From positions 124,001 to 188,000 of the forward strand of contig NZ_CP177240.1 of NCBI RefSeq assembly GCF_046773475.1: DNA of 64,000 nucleotides, written 5' to 3'. This DNA comes from Nitratireductor aquimarinus (GTDB lineage Bacteria > Pseudomonadota > Alphaproteobacteria > Rhizobiales > Rhizobiaceae). Position numbers and translations under genes: made by a program. Position 1 is the first letter of the stretch; every line of letters starts with the position of its first letter. Shown in pieces: positions 16,666 through 24,541 of this stretch. Under the pieces are notes generated by a model, which ran no database searches, was not told the origin of the DNA, and was given only the letters and a program-made list of their open reading frames with translations.

Positions 16666-17100
16666 TCAGCCCTCCGGGCGGCTCACGATCCACACGGCGA
16701 TGGCGGCCATCGCCACGGCGAGGGCGATCGCGAGCGGCAGACCCGGCTGATAGGCAAAGAGGGAAATGACGTAGCCGCCGCTGATGCCGGTGACTGCGAA
16801 GAGCTTCGCGCGGCGCGGGACGATGCCGTGATCGCGCCAGCCGCGCAGAACCGGACCGTAGCTCGGATGTTCCATAAGCCTGCGCTCAAGCCTCGGCGAT
16901 GAGCGCGCGAAGAACCATGCGGCGAGGATCAGGAAGATCGTGGTCGGCATGACGGGAAGAAACGCGCCGATCACGGCGAGCAACAGCATCACCAGCCCCA
17001 GAACGAGCAATATTGCACGCTTTGCATTCTCGAATGCGGGCGCAATTCTCAATGACCGATCTCCGTCGACAGGCAGATCCGCAGACCTTTCCACCTCCAT
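16666..17100 (-). CDS. DUF454 (YbaN-like) inner-membrane protein
   Basis: A 144-residue protein of the DUF454/YbaN family. After a polar N-terminus come two close hydrophobic segments around the family motif GAFLPVMPTTIFLILAAWFF (residues about 46-65), then a cytoplasmic loop with SSPRLERRLMEHPSYGP, RGWRDHG and RRAK, and two more spans near the C-terminus. The ribosome site before the ATG at 17100 is poor, so the real start may be later. The function of the family is unknown. It is not obviously linked to its neighbours. Confidence 0.8.
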   Translation of the reverse strand: MEVERSADLPVDGDRSLRIAPAFENAKRAILLVLGLVMLLLAVIGAFLPVMPTTIFLILAAWFFARSSPRLERRLMEHPSYGPVLRGWRDHGIVPRRAKLFAVTGISGGYVISLFAYQPGLPLAIALAVAMAAIAVWIVSRPEG

Positions 17101-17361
17101 TCCGATACACCGAAAACTGCGGAAATCCTATGACCGCAGCAGTGCGCTTCATTGAAGCATGTTCGTGGTGATGGGGTCGCCGCTGCTTCGTTGACCGGTT
17201 CCGCCTGTGCCGGAGTGATGGCCGCAGAGCAGGAGAGCTGACCTGAGAACTCTGGTGTTCAAAATTAGTTGTGAATCGATAATTCGCCGCATTCACCCAT
17301 GCACCTCTGTATTTCTATGTAACGCCTGTTCGTAAGTGTTAGTGAAATGTGAGGTTTTTCG

Positions 17362-18411
17362 ATGGGTATGTATTTCAATAAATTTCGTAAATTTGGAGTG
17401 GCATCTGCAAGTGCTTTCGCATTGATGGCGACTGCGCCAATCACCTTTGCGGAAACTGTGCAGCCAGGCGATGGTGTTTCGGTTTCGATTGCTCAGCCAA
17501 ACGACGATACCGGCTGGATCATGAGCGCGGTTTACGCCCAGCTTCTTGAGGAACTGGGTTACGACGTGGCCGAACCGGTCACGCTCGATGTTCCCGTTGC
17601 CTATGTATCCGTGTCGCAGGGAGACATGGATCTTTACCCCGACGGCTGGTTCCCGCTCCACAATACCTATGTCGACCAGCCCGGTTTCGCGGCTACGCCC
17701 ACGGGCTATGTGGTTGAGAAGGGCGCATTGCAGGGATATCTCGTCGACAAGGCTTCCGCCGAGAAGTTTGACATCAAGACGCTGGATGATTTCAAGCGTC
17801 CCGAGGTGCGCGAAGCGTTTGACCGCAATGGCGACGGGCTGGCGGACATGACCGCGTGCCCGCCCGGCTGGGGCTGCGAACTGATGATTCAGTTCCACAT
17901 GGATGCGTTCGATCTGCGTGAAGCCATCAATCCGATCAAGGCCGGATATTCTGCTTCCATGGCAGACACGATCGCAGCCTTTGAGCAGGGCCAGCCGATC
18001 CTGTTCTACACCTGGACGCCGAACTGGACGGTTGATGCCCTGAAACCCGGTGAAGATGTCGTGTGGATTCAGACCCCGGAGGTCGCCTTGCCGGAAGAAC
18101 AGGCGCATCTTGCGGAATTCGCGACGGTTGAGGGGGTTGAAGGCTGCGTTGCCGAGCCCTGTCAGCTGGGCTGGCCGGTCAATGATATCCGGCCAGTTGC
18201 AAACGACGCGTTTCTTGAAGCCAATCCTGCCGCGAAGGTTCTGCTTGAGGAAGCCTCGATCCCGCTCGATTTCATCTTCGCCCAGAACGCCGCAATGCGG
18301 AATGGCGAGGACAGTGCTGAAGACCTGAAGCGACAGGCTTCGGAGTGGATTGAAGCCAATCGCAAAACCGTTGATGGCTGGCTCGATGCCGCGCGTTCAG
18401 CCGTGGAATAG
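17362..18411 (+). CDS. proX: Glycine betaine/proline-betaine-type ABC substrate-binding protein
   Basis: A 349-residue periplasmic protein with a Sec signal (cut after TFA near residue 30). It follows E. coli ProX closely in motif order: DTGWIMSAVYAQLLEELGY, VSQGDMDLYPDGWFPLHN, FDRNGDGLADMTACPPGWGC, TIAAFEQGQPILFYTWTPNW and NAAMRNGED, including the aromatic residues that cage the quaternary ammonium group. It should bind glycine betaine or a similar osmolyte or nutrient. No ProV or ProW gene is near, so it is an orphan receptor in this window. GAGG lies about 10 bases before the ATG, and a terminator follows. Confidence 0.88.
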   Translation: MGMYFNKFRKFGVASASAFALMATAPITFAETVQPGDGVSVSIAQPNDDTGWIMSAVYAQLLEELGYDVAEPVTLDVPVAYVSVSQGDMDLYPDGWFPLHNTYVDQPGFAATPTGYVVEKGALQGYLVDKASAEKFDIKTLDDFKRPEVREAFDRNGDGLADMTACPPGWGCELMIQFHMDAFDLREAINPIKAGYSASMADTIAAFEQGQPILFYTWTPNWTVDALKPGEDVVWIQTPEVALPEEQAHLAEFATVEGVEGCVAEPCQLGWPVNDIRPVANDAFLEANPAAKVLLEEASIPLDFIFAQNAAMRNGEDSAEDLKRQASEWIEANRKTVDGWLDAARSAVE

Positions 18412-18420
18412 TCTGAACCG

Positions 18421-18449
18421 GTGGGCGCCAGTCGGCGTCCACTTCTTCT
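18421..18449 (+). terminator. Rho-independent-type terminator after proX
   Basis: A 9-bp stem GTGGGCGCC/GGCGTCCAC (one G-T pair) with loop AGTC is followed by TTCTTCT, ten bases after the proX stop. It marks proX as a single-gene transcript. Confidence 0.7.
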
Positions 18450-18544
18450 CGACCAGTTGATCCCAGCTGAATCGGACTGCCCCCTTTTGCGGGCGCGGTG
18501 TGCGGCTCTGCCGTCGAAGCCGGCAGGAATGATTTGCCCGATCC

Positions 18545-19417
18545 TTAAGGTGCCGCCTCCAGAAGATGGTTCAGAAGATCCATCACCGTGGCGCTCAGGG
18601 GCTCGTCACGCCGGTAGAATGCGATGATCGAGATGTCCGAAAGGTCGCTGATGGGACGCCAGGTCAGACCCGGCGTCGCAAGGTTCTTTGCTGTCATCGC
18701 ATCGACAATGCCCACCCCGCCGCACGCACGCACCAATGCGCATACATTCGCGCAGTATGGCGCGGTACAGACCGGGTCGTAATGCAGATCCCGGGCTTTG
18801 AAGGCCGCGCGTATATGCGCCCCCATGGGTGACCAGTCGGCATCATAGCAGACCAGCGGATGCGCTGCGATTGCCTTGCATTTGAGCTGCTTTGCTCGGG
18901 CGAGCGGGTGGTTCTCGCCCATGATCGCGACCAGCGAGCTGCGCCCGACCATATGGGCCTGAAACTCCGCCTTCGGCGGCAGGGCCATCTGTAATCCGAG
19001 ATCCGCCACGCCGTTGCGAAGATCTTCCTCCGGCGCGTGAATGCGCAGGTCGAGACGCTTCTTCCAGTTTGCATAGCCGGCTTTGACCAGAAGGGGACCG
19101 AGAAAACCCTCCACCAGAGCCGGTGTCGCGGAAATCACGGCTGGCCGTGTGGCGTGATCCCGCAGGGATGGCAGCTTGGCGCGGACCTGCGAATGCGTGG
19201 TGAAGATGGGACCGGCCAGAGAGAAGATTTCGCGGGCCTCGCGGGTGGGTTCAAGCCGGTTGCCCGCGCGGTGAAACAGCGGAATGCCCAGCTTGCTTTC
19301 CAGCCGTTTCAGCTGCGCACTGACGCCTGGCTGCGAGATGCCGAGCAGGCGTGCGGTTTCGGTCGTCGTCCCGACCCGCATCAACGTTCCGAAGAGTTCC
19401 ATTTCACGCAGGTTCAT
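18545..19417 (-). CDS. LysR-family transcriptional regulator
   Basis: A 290-residue LysR protein. I chose the ATG at 19417 because it gives the standard LysR N-terminus (MNLREMELFGTLMRVG); an ATG at 19453 would add 12 residues and put the operator-like palindrome inside the gene. The winged helix (TTETARLLGISQPGVSAQLK, residues 17-36) is followed by the linker RLESKLGIPLF and a two-lobed effector domain. It is divergent from the serine-hydrolase and DppA-like genes, which it probably activates. The ligand is unknown. Confidence 0.9.
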   Translation of the reverse strand: MNLREMELFGTLMRVGTTTETARLLGISQPGVSAQLKRLESKLGIPLFHRAGNRLEPTREAREIFSLAGPIFTTHSQVRAKLPSLRDHATRPAVISATPALVEGFLGPLLVKAGYANWKKRLDLRIHAPEEDLRNGVADLGLQMALPPKAEFQAHMVGRSSLVAIMGENHPLARAKQLKCKAIAAHPLVCYDADWSPMGAHIRAAFKARDLHYDPVCTAPYCANVCALVRACGGVGIVDAMTAKNLATPGLTWRPISDLSDISIIAFYRRDEPLSATVMDLLNHLLEAAP

Positions 19418-19429
19418 TATCAGCTCAGT

Positions 19430-19447
19430 AATAGATACCCATCTATT
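19430..19447. promoter_or_regulatory. Perfect inverted repeat, probable LysR binding site
   Basis: AATAGAT-ACCC-ATCTATT is a perfect 7-bp inverted repeat that contains the T-N11-A type core expected of LysR-family recognition sites. It lies 13 bases upstream of the LysR start codon and about 150 bases before the divergent serine-hydrolase gene. Confidence 0.65.
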
Positions 19448-19600
19448 TATCATTATTCCTATGCTTCGCCCTTGTCTAACCTGAACTCCGGATTGCAGAT
19501 GCGTCTGCCTCGGCTCTGCCTCGGGCGTAGAAGGGCAGACAGACGATGCGGAGCGCGGTTTGTGCTTTTTCCGGCAAGTTTGGCGAAGAAAGAAGCCTTG

Positions 19601-20536
19601 ATGATTTTTGAACGGAATGCCGCGTGGGCACGCCGGTGCGAAGCGGCGGTGTCGGAGATTTTTGACAGGTTCGGTTCCTTTGGACTGACGGACGAGACGT
19701 TTGGCCTTGTCGCACTGCAGGAGCGTGCAGATGGCGGCAGGCCCGCAGGATTTGCGCTCAATGGCGACTGGCGCTGCTATCCGTGCAGTGTCGTGAAGGC
19801 CTTCCATCTGGTTCACGCGCTCAACAGGATCGAGCGGGGGCAGATGGCGGTTCCCGATGATCTGGATCAGGCGCTTAGCGACATGATCACCTGGTCGTCG
19901 AATACGGCGACCAATTACGTGATCGACCTTCTGACCGAAACCACCGGCGACACGCTTCTGGAGCCTGAAGCCTATCGCGAATGGTCTCACAGGCGTGAAG
20001 GGCTCAATCGCTTCTTCCGGGATCTGGGCTGGCCCGAATGGGACGGCTGCAACATCGCGCAGAAGCTGATGGGCGATACGCGCTATGGACGCGAAGCGCA
20101 GTTCGCGGGCAGGGACGGAAGCTATCTGAACGTGCTCACGCCGCTCGTTTCCGCGCGGCTTTTCCTGGAACTTTTTGCCGGCACCCTGCCGTTGAACCCG
20201 CAGTCGCAGAAACGGGCGGAGGAGATCCTCCTGCGTGACCGCAGCCGCGCGGATTCACATCTTCTGAGCTTCCAGATTGATGAGTTCCTTGGCGGTGGTG
20301 TTCCCGCAGAGGCGCAGGTCTGGAGCAAGGCCGGCTACACGTCCTGGACGGGCAACCCGCGCACATCCTACTACCGTCATGACCTGATCCGCATCGCCCT
20401 TCCGGGGGCAGCGCCGGTCATTCTTTCGGTCATGACGCAGGGACAGAAGATCACGGAAAACGCCGCAACCGTTTTCCCCGGCATCGGGCGCGCGCTCTGC
20501 GACAACCTGCTCGCCGCAGAACCGGTTCCGGCATGA
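19601..20536 (+). CDS. Class A beta-lactamase-fold serine hydrolase, probably cytoplasmic
   Basis: A 311-residue protein if it starts at the ATG at 19601, which is preceded by GAAAGAAG. The three active-site motifs of the penicillin-binding/beta-lactamase fold are present: SVVK at residues 63-66 (nucleophile Ser63 and Lys66), SSN at 99-101, and KAG at 243-245 before the last strand. No Glu166-type deacylation motif is evident. There is no signal peptide, which is unusual for this fold and points away from drug resistance and towards hydrolysis of an imported amide or peptide. It is followed 51 bases later by a DppA-like binding protein and sits opposite a LysR regulator, which together suggest a small uptake-and-hydrolysis unit. 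Confidence 0.82.
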   Translation: MIFERNAAWARRCEAAVSEIFDRFGSFGLTDETFGLVALQERADGGRPAGFALNGDWRCYPCSVVKAFHLVHALNRIERGQMAVPDDLDQALSDMITWSSNTATNYVIDLLTETTGDTLLEPEAYREWSHRREGLNRFFRDLGWPEWDGCNIAQKLMGDTRYGREAQFAGRDGSYLNVLTPLVSARLFLELFAGTLPLNPQSQKRAEEILLRDRSRADSHLLSFQIDEFLGGGVPAEAQVWSKAGYTSWTGNPRTSYYRHDLIRIALPGAAPVILSVMTQGQKITENAATVFPGIGRALCDNLLAAEPVPA

Positions 20537-20587
20537 GGCGCGCTGTGCGCGCGGAAGTCACGACTTGCAGATGAAAGGGAGAAACCA

Positions 20588-22180
20588 ATGTCCATGAAAC
20601 TGAAAATCAGCGCCATCGCGCTGCTTGCAGCACTTGGAACGGCGCCTGCCGCCGCCAAGACGCTGGTCTATTGCTCCGATGCATCGCCGGAAGGGTTCGA
20701 CCCGGCGCTCTATACCTCGATCACCACGTTCGATGCGTCGTCGCGCACGGTGTTCAACCGGCTCGTGGAGTTCGACACCGGCACCACCAATGTCGTGCCG
20801 GGGCTGGCAGAAAGCTGGGAAGTGTCCGACGACGAGCTGGAGTACACGTTCAATCTCCGCAAGGGCGTGAAATTCCACGCCAATGACAGCTTCACGCCGA
20901 GCCGGGATTTCAATGCCGACGATGTGATCTTCAGCTTCAATCGCCAGCGGCTGGAAGACCATCCGCACCACAAGACTTCGGGCGGCGGCTGGACCTATTT
21001 CGGCGCGATGGGCATGGGCGATCTCATCAAGGACATTGTGAAGGTCGATGACTACACGGTGAAGTTCGTCCTGAGCCGCCCGGAAGCGCCTATGCTTTCC
21101 AACCTTGCGATGGATTTTGCGTCGATCCAGTCGAAAGAATATGCCGACCAGCTTATGGAGGCCGGGAAGCCCGAAGAGCTCAATCAGGCTCCCGTGGGAA
21201 CCGGCCCCTTCACCTTCGTTGCCTACCAGAAGGATTCGGTGATCCGCTATGCGAAGAACCCGGATTACTGGGAAGGCGCTACGCCGCTCGACAATCTGGT
21301 GTTCGCCATCACGCCGGATGCTTCCGTGCGCTATCAGCGTCTGAACGCCGGCGAGTGCCACATCATGCCCTATCCGAACCCGGCCGATCTGAAGGCGATG
21401 CAGGCCGATCCGAACATCAAGGTGATGGAGCAGGAAGGTCTCAATCTCGGTTACCTGGCCTACAACACCAAGGTGGCGCCGTTCGACAATCCGAAGGTGC
21501 GCAAGGCGCTGAACATGGCCATCGACAAGGAGGCGATCATGGAGGTCGTCTATCAGGGCTCTGGCCAGATCGCCAAAAACCCGATCCCGCCAACCATCTG
21601 GTCGCACAATGACGAGGTGCAGGACGATCCCCACGATCCGGCAGCCGCAAAGGCCATGCTGGAAGCCGAAGGCGTGACGGACCTTTCCATGAAACTGTGG
21701 GCGATGCCCGTGGCGCGTGGCTATAACCCCAATGCACGCCGCATGGCCGAGATGATGCAGGCCGATCTGGCCGCCGTCGGCGTCGATGCCGAGATCATCT
21801 CCTATGAGTGGGGCGAGTATCTGGACCGTGCGCGCGACATCGACCGCGATGGCGCAGCGCTGCTGGGCTGGATCGGCGACAATGGCGATCCGGACAACTT
21901 CCTTGCGGTGCTTCTGGGCTGCGATTCCGTGGCTGCGTCGAACACGGCGCAGTGGTGTCACGAGCCTTATGAGAAGCTGATCCAGAAGGCGAAGGTCACC
22001 TCGGACGTTGAAGAGCGCACGCGCCTTTACAAGGAAGCCCAGGTCATCGCCAAGGAGCAGGCCCCGATCATGCCGATTGCGCATTCGGTCGATTTCATGC
22101 CTATGTCGCCGAAGGTCTCCGGCTACAGGATCCACCCGATGGGCACGCACATCTTCTACGGTGTCGATATCGCCGAGTAA
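20588..22180 (+). CDS. Dipeptide-type ABC transporter substrate-binding protein (DppA-like)
   Basis: A 530-residue periplasmic family 5 binding protein with a Sec signal (cut after AAA near residue 23). Its landmarks match DppA: LVYCSDASPEGFDPALY at the mature start, GLAESWEVSDD, RKGVKFHAND, APVGTGPF and WIGDNGDPDNFLAVLLGC. DppA-type proteins deliver dipeptides, and sometimes haem or aminolevulinate. The gene begins 51 bases after the serine hydrolase, with a GAAAGGGAGAAACC ribosome site. The permease and ATPase genes are absent from the window. Confidence 0.92.
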   Translation: MSMKLKISAIALLAALGTAPAAAKTLVYCSDASPEGFDPALYTSITTFDASSRTVFNRLVEFDTGTTNVVPGLAESWEVSDDELEYTFNLRKGVKFHANDSFTPSRDFNADDVIFSFNRQRLEDHPHHKTSGGGWTYFGAMGMGDLIKDIVKVDDYTVKFVLSRPEAPMLSNLAMDFASIQSKEYADQLMEAGKPEELNQAPVGTGPFTFVAYQKDSVIRYAKNPDYWEGATPLDNLVFAITPDASVRYQRLNAGECHIMPYPNPADLKAMQADPNIKVMEQEGLNLGYLAYNTKVAPFDNPKVRKALNMAIDKEAIMEVVYQGSGQIAKNPIPPTIWSHNDEVQDDPHDPAAAKAMLEAEGVTDLSMKLWAMPVARGYNPNARRMAEMMQADLAAVGVDAEIISYEWGEYLDRARDIDRDGAALLGWIGDNGDPDNFLAVLLGCDSVAASNTAQWCHEPYEKLIQKAKVTSDVEERTRLYKEAQVIAKEQAPIMPIAHSVDFMPMSPKVSGYRIHPMGTHIFYGVDIAE

Positions 22181-22188
22181 GGCGACAT

Positions 22189-22212
22189 GGCGGCGTCCGT
22201 TTGGGCGCCGCC
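22189..22212 (+). terminator. GC hairpin after the dppA-like gene
   Basis: A perfect 7-bp stem GGCGGCG/CGCCGCC with a 10-base loop starts eight bases after the stop codon. There is only a short T stretch after it, so termination may be partial. It also lies before the convergent nfrA end. Confidence 0.5.
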
Positions 22213-22249
22213 AGTTTCAAAGGCAGGTGTCGATCAACCCCGGCCTCGA

Positions 22250-24541
22250 TCAATAGGAGAGGCTTATCCCGGCGAACAGGCCTTCGCCCCTGTTGTCTCC
22301 GGCCAGTCTGGCGCGATACTGAACCGTCAGGTCCATATAGGACATGGGAGCCGTGTATTTGTCTTCCCGGAACCAGTAGCGCGCGTTAAGGCCCGGCCCG
22401 GCGCTCAGCGTGAACTGGTCCGCCAACTCGCTGTCATAACCCGCATTGACGCCGATATAGGGGGTAAGGACCAGCCGATCATCGATTGCATCCATGCGGA
22501 AGCTGCGGCCGATGCGAATGTCGTCGGAAGCGATGGTCTGGCCGGATTCCAGATAATGCCCGATTTCGCCATAGTATTGCGCCATCCACCAGGACGGCAC
22601 GTCCACACGCAGATCGGAGCCGATGCCTTTGGAGAAGGCGGCGCGTATCAGCGTGTCGTTGCGGCTGTGCTTGCCGACCTTGAAGAGCTTGCTCGCCTCG
22701 AAAACGAGATTGTGCTGCGCGAAGGGTTTCCAGCGCGCGCCGACACTGCCCTGGGTCGTCGAAGAGCCGGTCGCACCATCCAGTGAATCTCTGAGCGTGG
22801 TGAACTGACGCACAAACAGTTCGAATGTCGCGCCGTCCCGGTAGCCGATGCCCGGCGGCCGCCAGTAGATCTCCGAACCGAGTTGCATGGATTCGCCACT
22901 GCTGCCCTGCGGCAGGAGCGAGTTGCTGGCAATGCCCATGCCGCCATGGGTCAACGAGACATAGGCTCCATATTCGCGCTTCAGCTCGGCCACTTCCCGG
23001 CGCAGGCCGAAAAGCGCCTGCGGCGCCAATGAGAAGTCACCGCGTTCTTCCGCATCAATGGCGCGGTGCATCAGAGCGATTGCATCATCGTTCTGATAGG
23101 CCCGCCGCGCCGCATAAGCGGCATCAATGAACTGGCGACCGCTCAATGCGCCATTTCTGTCGGCGGCCTGAAACCGGTCATAAGCCATGGTTCTTTCGCC
23201 GGCCTGCCCGGCGAGATAGGCAAGGTCGAGATCGCTCATGGACGCAAAGCGTCCCTCATCGAGCGTTTCCAGGAAGAGCCGGGATGCCTCGGCTTTCCTG
23301 TCCTCATCGTTCAGGAGGCGCACGCGCGCCGCGATGGCCTGATCCTGCTCACGCGGGTTCGCGGTGGTTGTTTCCGCCAGAGCAAATGCGTCGTTCGCGC
23401 CTGCGAAATCCTTCATGGCCTGCAGAGCCTGGCCCCGCTTCATCCAGACCGTGTGATCGGCGCGCCGTCCGAGCGGAGCAAGCGCTTCATACGCCTGTTC
23501 CGGCCGGTCGGTGGCAAGCGCCGCCTCGGCAAGAGAAAGACGCAGGAAACGTTCGTCCGCCGGTGAACTGGAATAGCGCAGCGCAGCGCTGAAATCGTCG
23601 AACGCTGCGTTCTGGTTGCCCATTGACGCCTGCAGGACACCCCGTTGCCGCAACAAAGCGGCATCATTGCCGAAGCGCTTCATGGCGCGGTCGGTCTCGC
23701 TCAGGGCTTCGGATTGCAGTCCGTTCTGCACCAGCGTCTGGATCAACAGAAGGCGAAAGCTGCGATTGCCCGGGGCCTGTTGAACAGCCCTGCGCGCCAG
23801 ACGGAGGGCTTCGCCATAGCGTTTTGCGCGTATGGCGTCATAGGCCATGTTGGCCGCGCCTGCGCCCGGTTCGGCACCCGAGCCCTTTTTTGCGGACAGC
23901 TGTGCGCTGGAAAGTCTCTGCGCCGCAAGAGCGTTGTCGAGCAGGCTCCGGTAATCCCGATTGCCCGGTGTCAGCCGCAGTGCTTCTTCGGCTTTTGCGA
24001 CCGCCATATCGTAATCGCCCCGGTCATAGGCTCGATAGGCTGCATCTGCCGCCAGATAGGCGGGATCCGACTGCGAGACCGCTTCGCTGGAGGCTGCAAG
24101 CGCAGTGGCGAGTGTGGCAAGCTCCTCACGGGCCGTGTCGGTCAGGCGCTTATCCTGCGCGCCTTCCTGCGCAGCGCTTCGCGCTTCACCTTTTTCGCCT
24201 GATGCATCAAGCGCACGGACGAGAAGGGTTCTGAGACGCCCGACATCCGGCCGCTGCCGCACGGCTTCGCGGGCTTTCTCTGCCGCGACTGCATAGTCTC
24301 CATTGGCATAGGCCTCGTAGGCTTCGGTTGCCACTTCGTAGGCTGAACCCACCAATGGACGCTCTTCGCCAGTGTTTTCCGCAGGCGCGCTCTGTGCTGG
24401 TGCGGGATCGGATGTCTGCGCGCCGGCAGGCAATGCCCCCCATGCAAACTGAAGGGCAAGCAGCGCTGCCGTGCCGCGCAGCCAGCGGTTCCGGGCGCTG
24501 GTCTTGCGCCCTTGGCTTCCCTGGCGTCCAACAATCGTCAT
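22250..24541 (-). CDS. nfrA: NfrA-like outer-membrane TPR/beta-barrel protein for exopolysaccharide export
   Basis: A 763-residue protein, starting at the ATG at 24541 that overlaps the nfrB stop (TGATG). It has a signal peptide (hydrophobic stretch then PAGAQ, about residue 43) and a long helical region of TPR-like repeats, about residues 60-520, with recurring units such as AYEAYANGDYAVAAEKAREA and YDRGDYDMAVAKAEEALRL. The last 240 residues are beta-rich with aromatic strand ends and finish GISLSY, typical of an outer-membrane anchor; they match the NfrA C-terminal domain (phage N4 adsorption protein A). E. coli NfrA is about 990 residues, so this one has fewer repeats. The plan is like that of BcsC, PgaA and AlgK/E: a periplasmic TPR scaffold joined to a pore for the glycan made by NfrB. 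Confidence 0.82.
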   Translation of the reverse strand: MTIVGRQGSQGRKTSARNRWLRGTAALLALQFAWGALPAGAQTSDPAPAQSAPAENTGEERPLVGSAYEVATEAYEAYANGDYAVAAEKAREAVRQRPDVGRLRTLLVRALDASGEKGEARSAAQEGAQDKRLTDTAREELATLATALAASSEAVSQSDPAYLAADAAYRAYDRGDYDMAVAKAEEALRLTPGNRDYRSLLDNALAAQRLSSAQLSAKKGSGAEPGAGAANMAYDAIRAKRYGEALRLARRAVQQAPGNRSFRLLLIQTLVQNGLQSEALSETDRAMKRFGNDAALLRQRGVLQASMGNQNAAFDDFSAALRYSSSPADERFLRLSLAEAALATDRPEQAYEALAPLGRRADHTVWMKRGQALQAMKDFAGANDAFALAETTTANPREQDQAIAARVRLLNDEDRKAEASRLFLETLDEGRFASMSDLDLAYLAGQAGERTMAYDRFQAADRNGALSGRQFIDAAYAARRAYQNDDAIALMHRAIDAEERGDFSLAPQALFGLRREVAELKREYGAYVSLTHGGMGIASNSLLPQGSSGESMQLGSEIYWRPPGIGYRDGATFELFVRQFTTLRDSLDGATGSSTTQGSVGARWKPFAQHNLVFEASKLFKVGKHSRNDTLIRAAFSKGIGSDLRVDVPSWWMAQYYGEIGHYLESGQTIASDDIRIGRSFRMDAIDDRLVLTPYIGVNAGYDSELADQFTLSAGPGLNARYWFREDKYTAPMSYMDLTVQYRARLAGDNRGEGLFAGISLSY

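Noticed and set aside
19037..19600. N-terminal extension of the serine hydrolase of 188 codons
   Set aside because: It would run antisense through the LysR gene and its operator; the ATG at 19601 with a ribosome site gives a normal-length protein.
20558..22150. Open frame of 530 codons antisense to the dppA-like gene
   Set aside because: It mirrors the sense gene's codon pattern and has repeated short His/Arg/Gly words, typical of a shadow frame.
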